A DNA stretch of 64,000 nt, taken from the NCBI RefSeq assembly GCF_033807575.1, contig NC_084707.1, forward strand, positions 12,758,550 to 12,822,549, in the 5' to 3' direction. Position 1 is the stretch's first letter. Each line of letters opens with the position of its first letter. Source of the stretch: Cydia pomonella. Taxonomy: Eukaryota > Arthropoda > Insecta > Lepidoptera > Tortricidae. Of the stretch, positions 37,201 through 46,881 are shown piece after piece. The notes beneath the pieces were generated by a model. The model was given only the letters and a program-made list of their open reading frames with translations. It had not been told where the DNA came from and ran no database searches. The position numbers and the translations under genes were made by a program.

Positions 37201-40200
37201 AGTACTGAATTGCATGTGTCATTGTTCTTGCTCGTGTAACGGTCAGCTGTAGTAGGCAGTATCTAATTCCAAAAGGTCTATTTATCTATTTGTGTAATTT
37301 TCAAATGGAATTACGCTACGACATTTGGGATACATGTGAAGTTTTAGTGTGTTGTGAGTAGGTAGGTATCTTTTTACGTTTCTACGATCTTACACGAGAA
37401 CAATTGAGCACTTTAGCCTGAATGGGCTTAGCTGAGTTAATGCTTTTTATTTTGATCTAGACAATGCGTGACTTTTTGCCTCGCGTATTAAGTACAGCTT
37501 GAATTCAGTCCTCCATTATAAAATAGGTAACTCCTATTTTTAGCAAAAACGTACGCGATTCCGTGTCATGTTACACCTCAAGCCATTCGACTGTCCTAGG
37601 TAAGGAGTGCAAAGGGCCTAATTTATAGATACGTACTACTGCAGTTAGCAGTAGTGATGTAGATTGTGTAGTCAATGATCCTGCCACTGGGTCCCCAGTG
37701 TGAGAATAAATCGATTCTTGACATTTTGGTCCCCCCAAGACATGCCCTGAGAAATTGCTTACGGTGATTACTTATCCGGCACTCACTGCCCTCTCAGTGT
37801 GGGTAAGAGCAAGGAGATCGTTACCATACCCTCGTATCGGTCAAAGCGAGGAGTTGGAGGTTCTCTAGACGCAGACACGGTAGCTAGCCACTGAAGCCTC
37901 ACTCACTGGACGAGTTGCCTGTGGTAGTAGAGCTGTGGCTGGCAGTTGAAGTGGTGCCGGTGGACAGCCACTGCGGGGACTTGCAGGCGCTGCACGCCGC
38001 GGGCCGCACGGTGCCACGTTCAGTTACGTCAGGAGCTGGCGCTGCTCGCTTCTTGCCCTGAACAGATGCATAGGAATTTAAAAGGCCGGTATTGTAACAA
38101 TGTGAACATTTGGAATGAAATTAAACGAAATTTCCAATTAATACAAATCGAAATATGTATTGATTAATATTCTTACTTAAAAAAGACACAGGAAACTTTT
38201 ATCGAGTTCAATTAAAAAATAAGTGTTAAATATGAAGTTCAACCTTACAAATGGTATTAGTTAGTCACTCTGATATCTGATATAACAATCTGACTACCTA
38301 CCGATAACGAGAAAGACTATCGTAAAATTAAAGAATTATTGATTTGATAAAATAATGAAAAACATATATTTGTATGCTCTCCGATCGCAGCCTAGCACAA
38401 ATAATTCTCATACAAATTGTGTATAAGTTTTTATAACAAATGAACAAAATCAGGTCATATGCGTCTGAACGATTAGACCCGCTCTACCACACGGTAAATA
38501 ACAATATTTTTCAAATATTCACTTTTCTTGTTTTCTTGCTCTCAACTTTATTTAAGCTCGTATCTTTGTAAGTTTGGTATCTCGTATTTTTCGCATAAAT
38601 CGGGGATGCCGAATTAATATATGGTATCATATTGACACCATTCCGAAGTAAATCATAAAAAATAAATACCGTTTTAGGATTCCGTACCCAAAGGGTCAAA
38701 CGAAACCCTATTACTGAGACTCCGCTGTCCGTCCGTCTGTCCGTCGGTCCGTCCGTCCGTCTGTCACCAGGCTGTATCTCATGAACCGTGAAAGTTAGCC
38801 AGTTGAAATTTCTACAGATTATGTATTTCTGTTTCCGCTATAACAACGAATACTAAAAACAGAATAAAATAAATATTTATATGATACGGAATCCTTCGTG
38901 CGCGAGTCCGACTCGCACTTGGCCGATTGGAAGGAGGAGGAGGAGGTGGAAGTTTGTGTGGGGATTAATTAATCTTTGAACTGATTTAAACGAAATCTAC
39001 GTCTATATTTTTGATTTAGTTGAAAATGATATCAATCTGGCTTAGAAATTACCAAATAATTATTAACCGCAGACGTCGCCGACGCTGAAAACCCTTCTGC
39101 TATGGGAAATCTTTTGTTCAGAGAACGCCGTATTTGACCGTATTATGTCGTGTGCAAGCACAACTAATTAGAATAAAACCGGCCAAGAGCATGTCGGGCC
39201 CCGCTCAGTGTAGGGTTCCGTAGTTACTCTTCCGTCACAATAAGCTAAACTGGATCTTAAAGTATAGTAAATTGTTAACCAAGGGATGAAACGGTACATT
39301 TAACCCGAGTTAAACAAATAGGTAAATTTGCATAATCAGTACCTACTTAATTAAAGTAAGTCTTTTTACTATGAAGGGAAAACTTTTTGCGATAACTCAA
39401 AAACAGATAAACTGATCATGTCCGCTATAGTTTTCATTTAATGTCTTTCTTAAGCTCTACTTCCACGATTTTTTTCATATTTTTTGGACCTATGGTTCAA
39501 AAGTTAGAGGGGGGGGGACACATTTTTTTTTTCTTTCGGAGCGATTATCTCCGAATATATTTACTTTATCAAAAAATGTTTCTTAAAAACCCCTATTAGT
39601 TTTGAAAGACCTTTCCAACGATACCCCACACTCTAGGGTTGAAGCGAAAAAAAAATTCACCCCCAGTTTACGTGTAGGGGAGGTACCCTAAAAAAATTAA
39701 ATTTTTAGATTTTGTTGTACGACTTTGTCGGCTTTATTGATTTATATATCCATGCCAAATTTCAGCTTTCTAGCATTAACGACCACGGAGCAAAGCCTCG
39801 GACAGACAGACAGACAGACGGACATGGCGAAACTATAAGGGTTCCTAGTTGACTACGGAACCCTAAAAAGTTGCGTTGAACAAATGATTTGTATTATTTC
39901 TATATAGGTATCTGGTTGTTTAAAGTTACTCGCGCAATGTTAAATACTTCATTCAAAATAATAAATTAAAAAAGACGAACGCGCGAAATCGCCTTTTAAT
40001 ACAAACGTAGTCCTCATTTTCCTCTCTGGATATTAACATGATTCAAAATATTTTGTCACAGTTTGTTGTATATTAACCACAGCTAGCTTGATTTTTTTTC
40101 GAATTTTTGATTATTAGAAGAGTTAGGAGCATTTAAAAAATTGTATGTTTTTCACCCCAAATTATTACAATAATAAAAAAATCGAAATAGGCGATGGTTA

Positions 40201-42775
40201 ATATACATCAAATTATGTCAAAATATTATCATTATATCAATATCTAGAGAGGAAAATGGGGACTACGTTTGTATGGAGAAGCGGCCGTCCCCTTTTCTCT
40301 TAATGTTATGTACAAAAGCCATTTGTACGTCTAGCATTACATGCCTCTCATAAATTTATCGTGTATTCCATGCCGATTAATTTCCGATTCATTTCATACA
40401 TTAATGGATCATAATCAGCAAATCGTTTCATAATTATCATTAGTGCCATATTCTATCACTAGTGATGTACGCTCTGGGCATTTAATAATGTGTGATTTGT
40501 GAAAATGATTATAGTCTAAATTAGGCGCGCAATCAACTCGTGACGTAGAATTAACACGAGTAGAAATAAGCTTGTTAAACTATACAGAATTGAATTGTAA
40601 TACATCGATGCGTATTTTGAAACGTTTGAATCACGCGTGTTTTAGTTATTTTAAGACAGCAAAGTTAAAAAAATATCGTAATCCCCAAAATTAAGAGTTT
40701 CAAAAATATAGTATGTAAAGTGAAATCCAATAGAAATTGCAAATATTGTAAACTAACCAATTTAGCTTTATTTCTTCGTAATCACGTACTTTTAGTGGAC
40801 AATGATAATTTTATCAACAGTTTATTTTTTGAACATTTTATATGTATCAATTACTAGTTAAAATAAATGTTAATAATTAATATTTCAATGAAAACAAACA
40901 TCGTAAAAGCTTTAGGTTATAAAGTTATAAGTATGTCAAATGCTAAAAAATCTGTCATAGTAGGTAGTTTACATTATTTGCAATTTCTATTGGACTTCAT
41001 TTTACCGGTTACGTTTATTATACTTAATAGTTTCGTGGATTGCGAAAGCGTAAAATTGGTTACCTACAATAACAATAGCACTTTTTCTTAATCGGGACAC
41101 TTCGAGTTTTAGTTATTAAATCGCACTCCAATATGATACTGCTATGATACTGATCTGTCAATGTAAAAAGTGACGTTGTTGGTTGAAGGTTGACATAATG
41201 CGCAATTCAGCAGGTCTTCTAAAGGAAATTGCAATCAACTCATATAGGAATGTTGTCAGATCCATGTAAGATCAGTATCAAATTATATTGTTGGAATTGG
41301 CCTGTATATTCCCACAATTTTTCATAAAAAGTTCTGTACGCAGGTAAAGTTTGCACGATAAATAATATTATGGAAATTAAGCAAAGCATACCTATACAAT
41401 ATTGGAATTGGTTGCGCGGATAAAATATAATACCAGTTTTATGTTAAGTAAAAGAGGGTGAGCGGGTTAAACTTACATGGGTATCGTAGAATATGGAAGG
41501 TATCCGGTTATTGCCGCCCGACTCGCACGTGCAGTGAGAGCGCGCGCCTCGCAGCCCGCCCATCGCTATCCTGTCAGCTTCCACAAAACTTTGTGCCTCG
41601 TCATCTACTAAATCGTTGTGAGTACTTTTTGACCCCTCCAAGCTTTCATCACGCGTCCATAGGTCTGACCCTCTATCCCTGAACCGTTCACTTGGAAAAT
41701 CGTTATATGACATTTGCCTTCTTATACTTCGACATCGGCTGCGGTTATCTAGAGTGGAAAATTTCATCCTTTCAGGCGCAGGAGAGTGTCTGGTTAGCAT
41801 TTCATCATTATTGTCGAAACTTCGCATTTTAATCATTTTGCGGGGTGGCCGTCTGCTGTTATCTGCACTTACATTGCACTCCCTGAGTCTATCAAAACAT
41901 TGGTCGACATTCCCTGAAAAATTTGCATAAGTAGAAGCATTGTTTTTCAAATCGTCTTTTGATTGAAATTCCGACGAAGTATAAATGGAGCTTTGGCTGT
42001 TGACCCTCCTCTGCGACTTGTCGACTACAGACAACATTGATAGTTTCTTGAGAGAGCTCGCCGAGCCAGATGTTATCTCGGCCAGTTGGACCGCGTTTTG
42101 GTTTTTCTTTGAAATCGCTTCACCACCAATCTTTTTTAAATTAGATAGTTTTCTCTTTATTTTTTGCACAAGTGTATTGGTAGGATCATACGAAATCAAT
42201 TGTTTAGAAAAATAGTTAGAAACTCCAATATGCTTATTCTTTGTATATTTTCTGTCTAAGCTTCGATGAGAGGCTACGTTTAAATGATTTCGGTTGGCTC
42301 CGCGTTTTATTCTTTCTAAATCATAGATGTTAAGCGTATGACCTCGATGATCCACGATGTCGCGATGGCAGTTTAAGTAATTGTTCTGTTGTATGCTACA
42401 GTTGCAAACTAAGTCAAAGTCATGATCTGATATGTGTTTATTGAAACACTGTCGTTGTGCTGCGAGGGCGAGACACGCTTCGCAGTCGACACCTAGTAAC
42501 AGCTCAAGACTCGTGTTTCTGATGAAGCCATCGCTGAAGGTGCGTGATCGAAAATTGGCTGGGTTCTGTTCGACATTTTCCCAGTCGGAGACCAGTCCGG
42601 CCCCACTAGGCAAACAGGGCGCGCCGCCCGTGCCACCTGCGTCGTCATCTACCATGGTGGAGGCGTCTCGGTTAACGTGGATGACGCGCGGTGGCCGGAA
42701 TACTCGACTGTCGCTTCTCACCGAACTCCGCGATGGCGAAGGCGACGGTCTCTTGAATCCGTCTACTTGAAGCAT
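19014..42775 (-). CDS. Membrane dipeptidase-like protein (M19), nine coding exons, 898 aa, probable pseudoenzyme
   Basis: Coding exons 42775-41477, 38057-37907, 32197-31969, 29452-29356, 25734-25602, 23575-23358, 19994-19733, 19547-19472 and 19245-19014 join with all eight introns GT/AG and phases matching (2697 nt, 898 codons plus TAA). The start ATG has an in-frame TGA two codons upstream. Residues 1-490 are Ser/Arg/Asn-rich with a Cys cluster (98-136). H-R-R at 489-491 precedes one hydrophobic segment (about 492-512), suggesting a type II membrane protein with the dipeptidase domain outside the cell. Family M19 dipeptidases hydrolyse dipeptides with a two-zinc site. Retained: His541 and Asp543 (GHND), Glu654 (VEGGH), His726, His747, Arg758, and Cys600/683/754/786. 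Changed: Ser681 where DPEP1 has His152, and Gly816 where DPEP1 has Asp288; spacings match exactly. There is no hydrophobic GPI-type C terminus. Family assignment is certain; loss of activity is inferred. Confidence 0.93.
19320..19447. mobile_element. MITE in dipeptidase introns 7-8 region
   Basis: Inverted arms around TCGTTAACGCTCCGTAGCG. The core CTGTCGCACTAATAT is shared with 25082-25206. It takes up most of the 226-bp last intron. Confidence 0.8.
19472..19547 (-). CDS. Dipeptidase-like gene, coding exon 8 (Asp288 position changed)
   Basis: This short 76-bp exon encodes AHINHIRDVAGVDSVGLGAG followed by YDG. Relatives have Gly-Gly-Asp-Tyr/Phe-Asp-Gly; here Ala815-Gly816 replace Gly-Asp, with Gly816 at DPEP1 Asp288. 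Acceptor TTACAG and donor ACTA plus GTGAG are clear, and flanking phases fit exactly, so the change is not a splice-call error. Confidence 0.92.
19733..19994 (-). CDS. Dipeptidase-like gene, coding exon 7 (zinc-ligand His726 and His747)
   Basis: This 262-bp exon encodes MNRLGMLVDLSHVS (His726, DPEP1 His198), APVIFSHSSA (His747, DPEP1 His219), TRNVPD (Arg758, DPEP1 Arg230) and MVNFYTSFLTCKE. Cys754 and Cys786 match the second DPEP1 disulfide. An N-V-T glycosylation sequon overlaps the Arg758 loop. The acceptor is GATTAG and the donor is ATAG followed by GTACA. Confidence 0.94.
21328..21591. mobile_element. MITE with long inverted ends (264 bp)
   Basis: TACAGCGTGTTTATTTAGTC pairs with TACAGGGTGTTTATTTAGTC, and the pairing continues through TTACGGGGTGAA and a second inner pair around TTACTATGGGACCAACC. 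Confidence 0.85.
23358..23575 (-). CDS. Dipeptidase-like gene, coding exon 6 (bridging Glu; His152 position changed)
   Basis: This 218-bp exon encodes SLVGVEGGHAIGGSLG, where Glu654 is the zinc-bridging residue, then RYLTLTSTCDTPWAE. In active relatives the residue before the Thr/Ser-Cys-Asn/Asp-Thr-Pro-Trp motif is His (DPEP1 His152); here the codon is TCC, Ser681. Cys683, the disulfide partner of Cys600, is kept. The exon ends PFGK before a GTTAG donor. Confidence 0.94.
25082..25206. mobile_element. MITE, same family as 19320-19447
   Basis: Ends AGCCAACGTG and CACATTGGCT, with core GTCGCACTAATATGAAAGAG as in the intron 8 copy. Confidence 0.75.
25602..25734 (-). CDS. Dipeptidase-like gene, coding exon 5 (residues 593-636)
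   Basis: This 133-bp exon begins with Phe-Trp after CCCGCAG and encodes FWAAYVPCDAQHRDAV and a helix with TFEQIDLIQRL. Cys600 corresponds to DPEP1 Cys71, half of a known disulfide. The donor is GACG followed by GTAAC, leaving one base for the next codon. Confidence 0.94.
26200..26337. mobile_element. MITE, TAGAGTCAGAC ends
   Basis: 138 bp with ends TAGAGTCAGACCAAGCTAAG and, inverted, TAGAGTCAGACGAAGATAAA. A half copy lies at 30188-30238. Confidence 0.82.
26372..26505. mobile_element. GC-rich MITE
   Basis: Inverted ends around GATTCACGTTAGAC with CCCCGGGGCCGGGCC on the left and GGCCCCGGGCCGG on the right. Confidence 0.78.
27014..27208. mobile_element. MITE, CAGTACCCCTAGTGTAAAT ends, copy 1
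   Basis: 195 bp with near-perfect terminal inverted repeats and inner inverted repeats around GTTTAGTCTCATTTTGTAT. Second copy at 33904-34071. Confidence 0.87.
27341..27605 (-). repeat. LINE-like 3' region, copy 1
   Basis: Shares GTGCCCATCACGCT and the AACCTAAAT-rich lead-in with 53045-53230. The A/T-rich side lies on the left, suggesting minus-strand orientation. Family unknown. Confidence 0.5.
28349..28741 (-). pseudogene. Decayed mariner/Tc1-type transposase
   Basis: A 123-codon frame encodes FFTTSTM, YIKECLNKQILPMVKKHKFH and a tail aligning with the Asn-Cys-Pro-Gln-x-Arg-Pro-Ile-Glu region (here NCLYLMPIKHLLSI). Family landmarks are in order but the catalytic positions are altered, so it is inactive. 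It lies in dipeptidase intron 4, in the same orientation as the gene. Confidence 0.6.
29356..29452 (-). CDS. Dipeptidase-like gene, coding exon 4 (residues 560-592)
   Basis: This 97-bp exon has acceptor TTTTAG and donor CAG followed by GTAAG. It completes a split Arg codon and encodes the stretch ending in HTDLPRLKQGRVAGQ, which matches the conserved region leading into the Gly-Gln-Phe-Trp turn of family M19. It ends in phase 0 and joins exon 5 exactly at that turn. Confidence 0.93.
29453..31968 (-). other. Dipeptidase intron 3 (2.5 kb)
   Basis: Holds a partial MITE copy at 30188-30238 and a repeat starting GGGTTCCG near 30973 that runs to about 31360, with the phrase ATCGGTTCAGCGGTTACTGA common in insect LINE tails. 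Nothing else recognised. Confidence 0.65.
30188..30238. repeat. Half copy of the TAGAGTCAGAC MITE
   Basis: ACTGTCTGGGCTGTCAAAAT to TTGGTCTGACTCTA matches the right half of 26200-26337. Confidence 0.75.
31969..32197 (-). CDS. Dipeptidase-like gene, coding exon 3 (membrane anchor and first zinc ligands)
   Basis: This 229-bp exon encodes H-R-R, a 21-residue hydrophobic segment, a short linker, and the family signature IDGHNDLPW, which supplies the His541 and Asp543 metal ligands. It is locally GC-rich compared with the introns around it. The acceptor is CACAG and the donor is CAG followed by GTTAG. The signature alone identifies the family. Confidence 0.93.
33639..33800 (+). pseudogene. Possible retroelement coding relic
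   Basis: One frame gives YVQEQCSILKPEQEDEADSD then a basic run, SKGSRRRPRTECSTRNKKRA, before a stop. An acidic-then-basic composition on the plus strand is unusual here and could be the linker of a copia- or BEL-type polyprotein. I do not recognise it with confidence. Confidence 0.25.
33904..34071. mobile_element. MITE, GTACCCCTAGTGTAA ends, copy 2
   Basis: Same family and orientation as 27014-27208, with the inner right arm shortened by about 27 bp. Confidence 0.87.
34614..35535. mobile_element. Composite inverted-repeat element with LINE insert
   Basis: GGGTTATTCTCACCAGTGGT on the left pairs with the inverse of GTGGGAATAACCC on the right, and GGTAACTAC/GGGATTTTTTCCC motifs repeat within (35370-35520). 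The LINE end at 34868-35212 lies inside, so it inserted later. Confidence 0.7.
34868..35212 (+). repeat. LINE 3' end, copy 2
   Basis: Same family and orientation as 13745-14110, ending in nine A residues. It sits inside the composite inverted-repeat element 34614-35535. Confidence 0.78.
37907..38057 (-). CDS. Dipeptidase-like gene, coding exon 2 (residues 434-483)
   Basis: This 151-bp exon begins in phase 0 after a TTCAG acceptor and ends with one base of a split Arg codon before a GTGAGT donor. It encodes a Lys/Arg start, a Cys-x-x-Cys pair and a Ser/Thr-rich tail, as expected of a flexible stretch before the membrane segment. Joining to exon 3 gives AGG (Arg484). The evidence is splice signals and phase rather than homology; it could be alternatively used. 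Confidence 0.72.
38666..38932 (-). repeat. GGTTCCGTACCC-family repeat
   Basis: Reverse copy with CCGTCCGTCTGTCCGTC core, ending GAGTCCGACTCGCACTTGGC. In dipeptidase intron 1. Confidence 0.8.
39178..39868 (+). repeat. GGTTCCGTACCC-family repeat, long variant
   Basis: Begins CCGGCCAAGAGCATGTCGGG, ends TACGGAACCCTAAAA, with GACAGACAGACAGACGGACA near the end. The interior resembles 46060-46881. Confidence 0.75.
39999..40274. mobile_element. MITE, ATACAAACGTAGTCC ends
   Basis: ATACAAACGTAGTCCTCATT pairs with the inverse ATACAAACGTAGTCCCCATT; inner halves also pair through ATTTTGAxxTAAT and GTTAATATACA. Confidence 0.85.
40719..41003. mobile_element. Inverted-repeat element, 41-bp arms
   Basis: GTCCAATAGAAATTGCAAAT-type sequence (AAATCCAATAGAAATTGCAA at 40722) pairs with TTGCAATTTCTATTGGACTT near 40978. 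Low GC throughout. Confidence 0.7.
41127..41296. mobile_element. Possible MITE
   Basis: CCAATATGATACTG and GATACTGATCT on the left pair loosely with GATCAGTATC and ATATTGTTGG on the right; the core GTAAAAAGTGACGTT resembles 54252-54373. Confidence 0.45.
41477..42775 (-). CDS. Dipeptidase-like gene, coding exon 1 (N-terminal cytoplasmic region, residues 1-433)
   Basis: This is the longest exon (433 codons) and carries the start codon; translation ends on a complete codon before a GTAAGT donor. The product is low in hydrophobicity and rich in Ser, Arg and Asn, with basic Ser-Arg stretches near residues 10-24 and 346-353. Cysteines 98, 101, 110, 124, 126 and 136 with histidines 139, 143 and 146 form a compact cluster that could bind metal. 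A second Cys pair lies at 415 and 417. I recognise no named domain. It is joined to the dipeptidase because its donor phase (0) matches exon 2 and exon 2 ends in the phase needed by the membrane-spanning exon. Several antisense open frames here are shadows. Confidence 0.88.
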
Positions 42776-42814
42776 GCTTCAGTCTTCAACTTTTCGCTTT
42801 TGTGGAGTCTGTAC
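42776..42814 (-). other. 5' UTR part of dipeptidase-like exon 1
   Basis: A pyrimidine-rich stretch ending in CACAG precedes position 42814 on the minus strand, so the ATG exon probably begins here and at least one non-coding exon lies further upstream (above 42815), where I could not place it. An in-frame TGA two codons before the ATG fixes the start codon. Confidence 0.6.
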
Positions 42815-44283
42815 CTGTGAAAAGAAAAATAATCAATATGTTAACGGCTACTATTTATTAGGACGCGCATGTCTTCAATGTGCTCATTTGAAGCGCCTCG
42901 AGTATTTGATAAATGTGCAAAGGAAGGTAATCGGCCAAAAAGCAAGTATCAGAAAATCACTAAAGAACACGCTTGAAGTGAAGTGACCCTTTCCCAAAAT
43001 GTTTACGAAAATTTGAGAAAGTTGTAAGTATATAAAAAATCTAATGTTCATATTTTGGAGCTAAATTTACAACTTTATTCGCGAAAGATAACCCGTGCAC
43101 CTATTTTTAATCTTTTCCGATATTAACCGGTTAGTCAGTAAAATAAACCATAACCAACTTATCTACTTACATATGTGATTTTACGAATCTTACAAGTTGT
43201 GGGATGATACTAATGCAGGATACTACTTATCTAACTAATTATCTATGTATTGCGCCGGGTTAATAGCAGTTAACGAAACAATTTATTGGGGGTTTTACAT
43301 TGGTTATTCATTTTATGCCTTCTTTCGTCTTTAAATAAAACGTATTTTTCGTTCATTTAGATTTCACGTAAATTCTAATTGCTAACTTAAACACCTAGCT
43401 CCTTTTTGGATTGCGTAGGAATTTACCTACGCTAAACGCCCCTAATTCATTTAACAAGATTCCAAAAGAATCGCGTCTTTTCCTTAATATGTACCTGGTA
43501 AAAGCGCCTATCAGTTTGGTAAAAGTCTTGTGTATCCGGTCGGTTTTCCGGATGTTCCACGGCCCGCCGAACTGGGAAATCTGATATGTCTGAAGGCTTC
43601 ACGAAAGCCGCTTGAATTATTCAGCCTAAATCCTGACTGTGTAGGTACTTATATATGCTTATTGACAACCGTAAAGTCTGTAGTAACGAAGTTATCAACT
43701 AATAAGACTTTTGTAAGTAACCTGTGGAAAATTCGCTGTGAATGCAGGAACATGACTGTGAAGTGTCGTTTACATACCTAACGTTACTCTTTTACAAGCT
43801 TTTATTTAACTTGCAATGTTTGTATGTTCGAGTCAAATTTTGTGCTCTGATGATCTCTGTAGGTTTGTATTTTCAAAATTTAATTTGTTAAAAAATCCGA
43901 TTTGTATCATAAATAAAACTTTTGACAAAGGACTCGCTAGTATTTTACTACTAATGTTATTACTCGCTAATGTTATTTCATGACTTGATTTAAAGAAAGT
44001 CAGACCAAAAACGAATTGGCAGTGTCAGACTAAAAATCGGTATTCTAGCGTAATCTTAAAATTATAAATTATTAGGGTATCGTTGGGTAAACACTGTTAT
44101 AATGCTCATAAACATCGAAGACTAATGATACTTATTATTGTATCTCCATAAGTTTACTGATTTCAAAGTCTACGTGGAAATAAATGAACTTAGAATATTG
44201 GTTTACTACACTAATATTTTGTTACAGCTTCTAGAACTCTTCAGCTTGTTATTAATTTAAGTAATAGTCAGTCAAATATTTCT
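42815..44283. other. Upstream of dipeptidase exon 1
   Basis: Should contain an intron and perhaps the promoter or 5' exon of the gene; no promoter element could be identified. The frame at 43530-43781 is not recognised. Confidence 0.4.
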
Positions 44284-44756
44284 TCAAAACGGCGTTTTTT
44301 TTCCACTGAATTTTGGCTGATAATCCTAGATATTAAACACGCGTGCTTTTTCAGTATATTATAACACTCGCACTTTTTCATTATATTATCCGACTGAGTT
44401 AAGAAGATAACTAGTTGCTAATAATATGTATGGAAACGGAGCCTTCTTAAATTGGTCGAGTAGATTTTACAACGTGGACTGGCGGGAGCCGGCGCCCCGC
44501 CCGCTGCCGGGGCGGGGTGAGGGGCGGCAGGCAGTATGACAGATGTAAGATTTTTACTAACCGATTTAACAATAAAATTTGATTAATATGAAAGTTTCTT
44601 TATTCCTCGCAAGTGTGTTGAAAAACGTCGTATGAAACGCGTGTGCTATGGTCATTACACACATCGGCTTTCTTATTGCGCGCTCGCACGCACAATATCG
44701 CCCCGTGTGTAATGACCAACACAAGCACACTTGTATCACAATATTCACAATGTACT
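44284..44756. repeat. Composite dispersed repeat, copy 2
   Basis: Same two blocks as 17020-17790, with a shorter middle containing a GC-rich stretch (GCCGGCGCCCCGCCCGCTGC, 44490-44530) absent from copy 1. Confidence 0.65.
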
Positions 44757-46059
44757 ATTACATTAACGCTCATTTATTCCATCAATCCTTGATTACTTAA
44801 AAAATATGTCTAAATTTATCTGTACAAATGGGAAATCGAAAACAAAAGGACTTCTGCTAATTTAACGATGGATTGCTCAAACAAGATAATATAATTATAT
44901 GGGTAGGTATAATAGGTAGGTACAGTTAAGTACAATAGTTGACAGTTGAAATTTTTAGTCTGTATTTCTATTGGGAGCGTGCACGACTGTCACGCAACCT
45001 AGTGTCCGCAAGTCTAGGGGAAAACGTCAATTCACTACATCTTATAAAACTACTCTAAAACTAAAAACTACTGAACGGATTTTCATACGACTTTCATCTA
45101 TCAATAGAGTGATTCGTGAGGAAGGCTTAAGTATATAACTTGTTAAGGTTTTGTGTAAACTGTTTGAAATATAACGATGTTGTCGGAACAAATCACGCTG
45201 GCTAGGAGCTTTAATCGAAAACGCTGCCTAATCTGTTTGAGCTATAACAACACAATGTATGGTGGGGTTGTTTCTCATTCATAGGTCTACAAAAAAGTCC
45301 GCGATCTTAAATGTCTATCTTTTAAGGATAACTTACTATATCCATTCTTAACTTATAGAAAAAGATCACGTAATATGTGGCATTTGCAAAGCTATTTACA
45401 TGGATACATTATTAACAATTATCAAAATAAATACGTTAGTTATATTAAGCATTTCATACAGATTACAATGGTCCCTTACACCATTCAATTTAAATGAATA
45501 TTTCAGAAGTAATCGTAAATCAAAGTTTCATTTCGAGGCATATAATTATACGAAATGTTAAAGACGCTATCCGCAGTTAGTTCAAATTTTTACCACCTTA
45601 TGCGCTGGGATCGCTTTACTTACCCCCACCATGCACTTCGCACGGTCCCAATTCCGGTTAAATAAAAGTTAGAGAGACCCAAAAACTTCTTTTGTTGAAC
45701 AAACAAGTCTTTTGTTGTTCTTTGTTGAGAACGGTAGGTATATGTGTCAAAGCAAAATACGAATAAACTTAATTTCAAGTAGAAGTGAGTTCAACTAAGA
45801 AAAAAATGGTATACGTAAGATTGTTGGTGATATGCATAGAAACCTTTATGTGGGTGTCAGACTCGCACTTACCGGTTTTTACTATTGTTTCGTTGCAGTT
45901 CAGTTTTCTTACCATACATTTGTTTACCATCACATTCCATAGGTAACACTGAATATTCTTAGAATCGGGCATTTATTTAGAGATCATGCAATACAAACAA
46001 GCGTTTAATTTTTAAAAATATACCTCACTGGCATTAATAATTTGCCGTAAATAAATAAA
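44757..46059. other. Intergenic, nothing recognised
   Basis: No coding or inverted-repeat structure apart from a short GACTCGCACTTACCGG phrase (45861) related to the GGTTCCGTACCC family. Confidence 0.45.
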
Positions 46060-46881
46060 GCGGCCAAGTGCGAGTCGGACTCGCCCATGAAGGGTTCCGT
46101 ACCATTTATGACGTATTAAAAAAAACTACTTACTAGATCTCGTTCAAACCAATTTTCGGTGGAAGTTTGCATGGTAATGTATATCATATATATTTTTTTA
46201 GCTTTATCATTCTGTTATTTTAGAAGTTACGGGGGGGGGGGACACATTTTACCACTTTGGTAGTATCTCTCGCGCAAACTATTCAGTTTAGAAAAAAATG
46301 ATATTAGAAACCTAAATATCATTTTTGAAGACCTATCCGTAGATACCCCACACGTATGGGTTTGATCAAATTTTTTTTTTTTTTAATTTTATGACGTATT
46401 AAAAAAAAACTACTTACTAGATCTCGTTCAAACCAATTTTCGGTGGAAGTTTGCATGGCAATGTATATTATATATATATTTTTTGATTTTTCATTGTGTT
46501 ATTTTAGAAGTTACGGGGACACACTTTTTTCCACTTTGGAAGTGTCTCTCGCGCAAACTATTCAGTTTAGAAAAAAATGATATTAGAAACCTCAATATCA
46601 TTTTTAAAGACCTATCCATAGATACCCCACACGGGTTTGATGAAAAAAAGATTTTTTGAGTTTCAGTTGTAAGTATGGGGAACCCCCAAAATTTATTGTT
46701 TTTTTTCTTTTTTTGTGTAAACATCTTAATGCGGTTCATAGAATACATGTACTTACCAAGTTTGAATAGTATAGCTCTTATAGTTTCGGAAAAAAGTGGC
46801 TGTGACATAAACGGACAGACAGACGGACATGACGAATCTATAAGGGTTCCGTTTTTTGCCATTTGGCTCCGGAACCCTAAA
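46060..46881 (+). repeat. GGTTCCGTACCC-family repeat with internal duplication
   Basis: Bounded by GGCCAAGTGCGAGTCGGACT and GGAACCCTAAAA. A unit of about 283 bp occurs twice in tandem (from 46108 and from 46391), both containing TACTTACTAGATCTCGTTCA. Confidence 0.78.

Larger units (their letters stand above)
32198..37906 (-). other. Dipeptidase intron 2 (5.7 kb), repeat-filled
   Basis: Contains a MITE at 33904-34071, a composite inverted-repeat element at 34614-35535 with a LINE 3' end inside, and a short coding-like relic at 33639-33800. Open frames at 32393-32653, 33175-33461 and 36716-37000 show no family resemblance that I recognise. Confidence 0.65.
38058..41476 (-). other. Dipeptidase intron 1 (3.4 kb), repeat-filled
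   Basis: Contains the GGTTCCGTACCC-family repeats at 38666-38932 and 39178-39868, inverted-repeat elements at 39999-40274 and 40719-41003, and a possible one at 41127-41296. No conserved open frame was seen. Confidence 0.7.

Noticed and set aside
37946..38167. 73-codon plus-strand frame
   Set aside because: Shadow of dipeptidase exon 2, whose splice phases fit on the minus strand.
41458..42770. Plus-strand frames of 74, 76 and 112 codons
   Set aside because: They are antisense to the long first coding exon of the dipeptidase-like gene.
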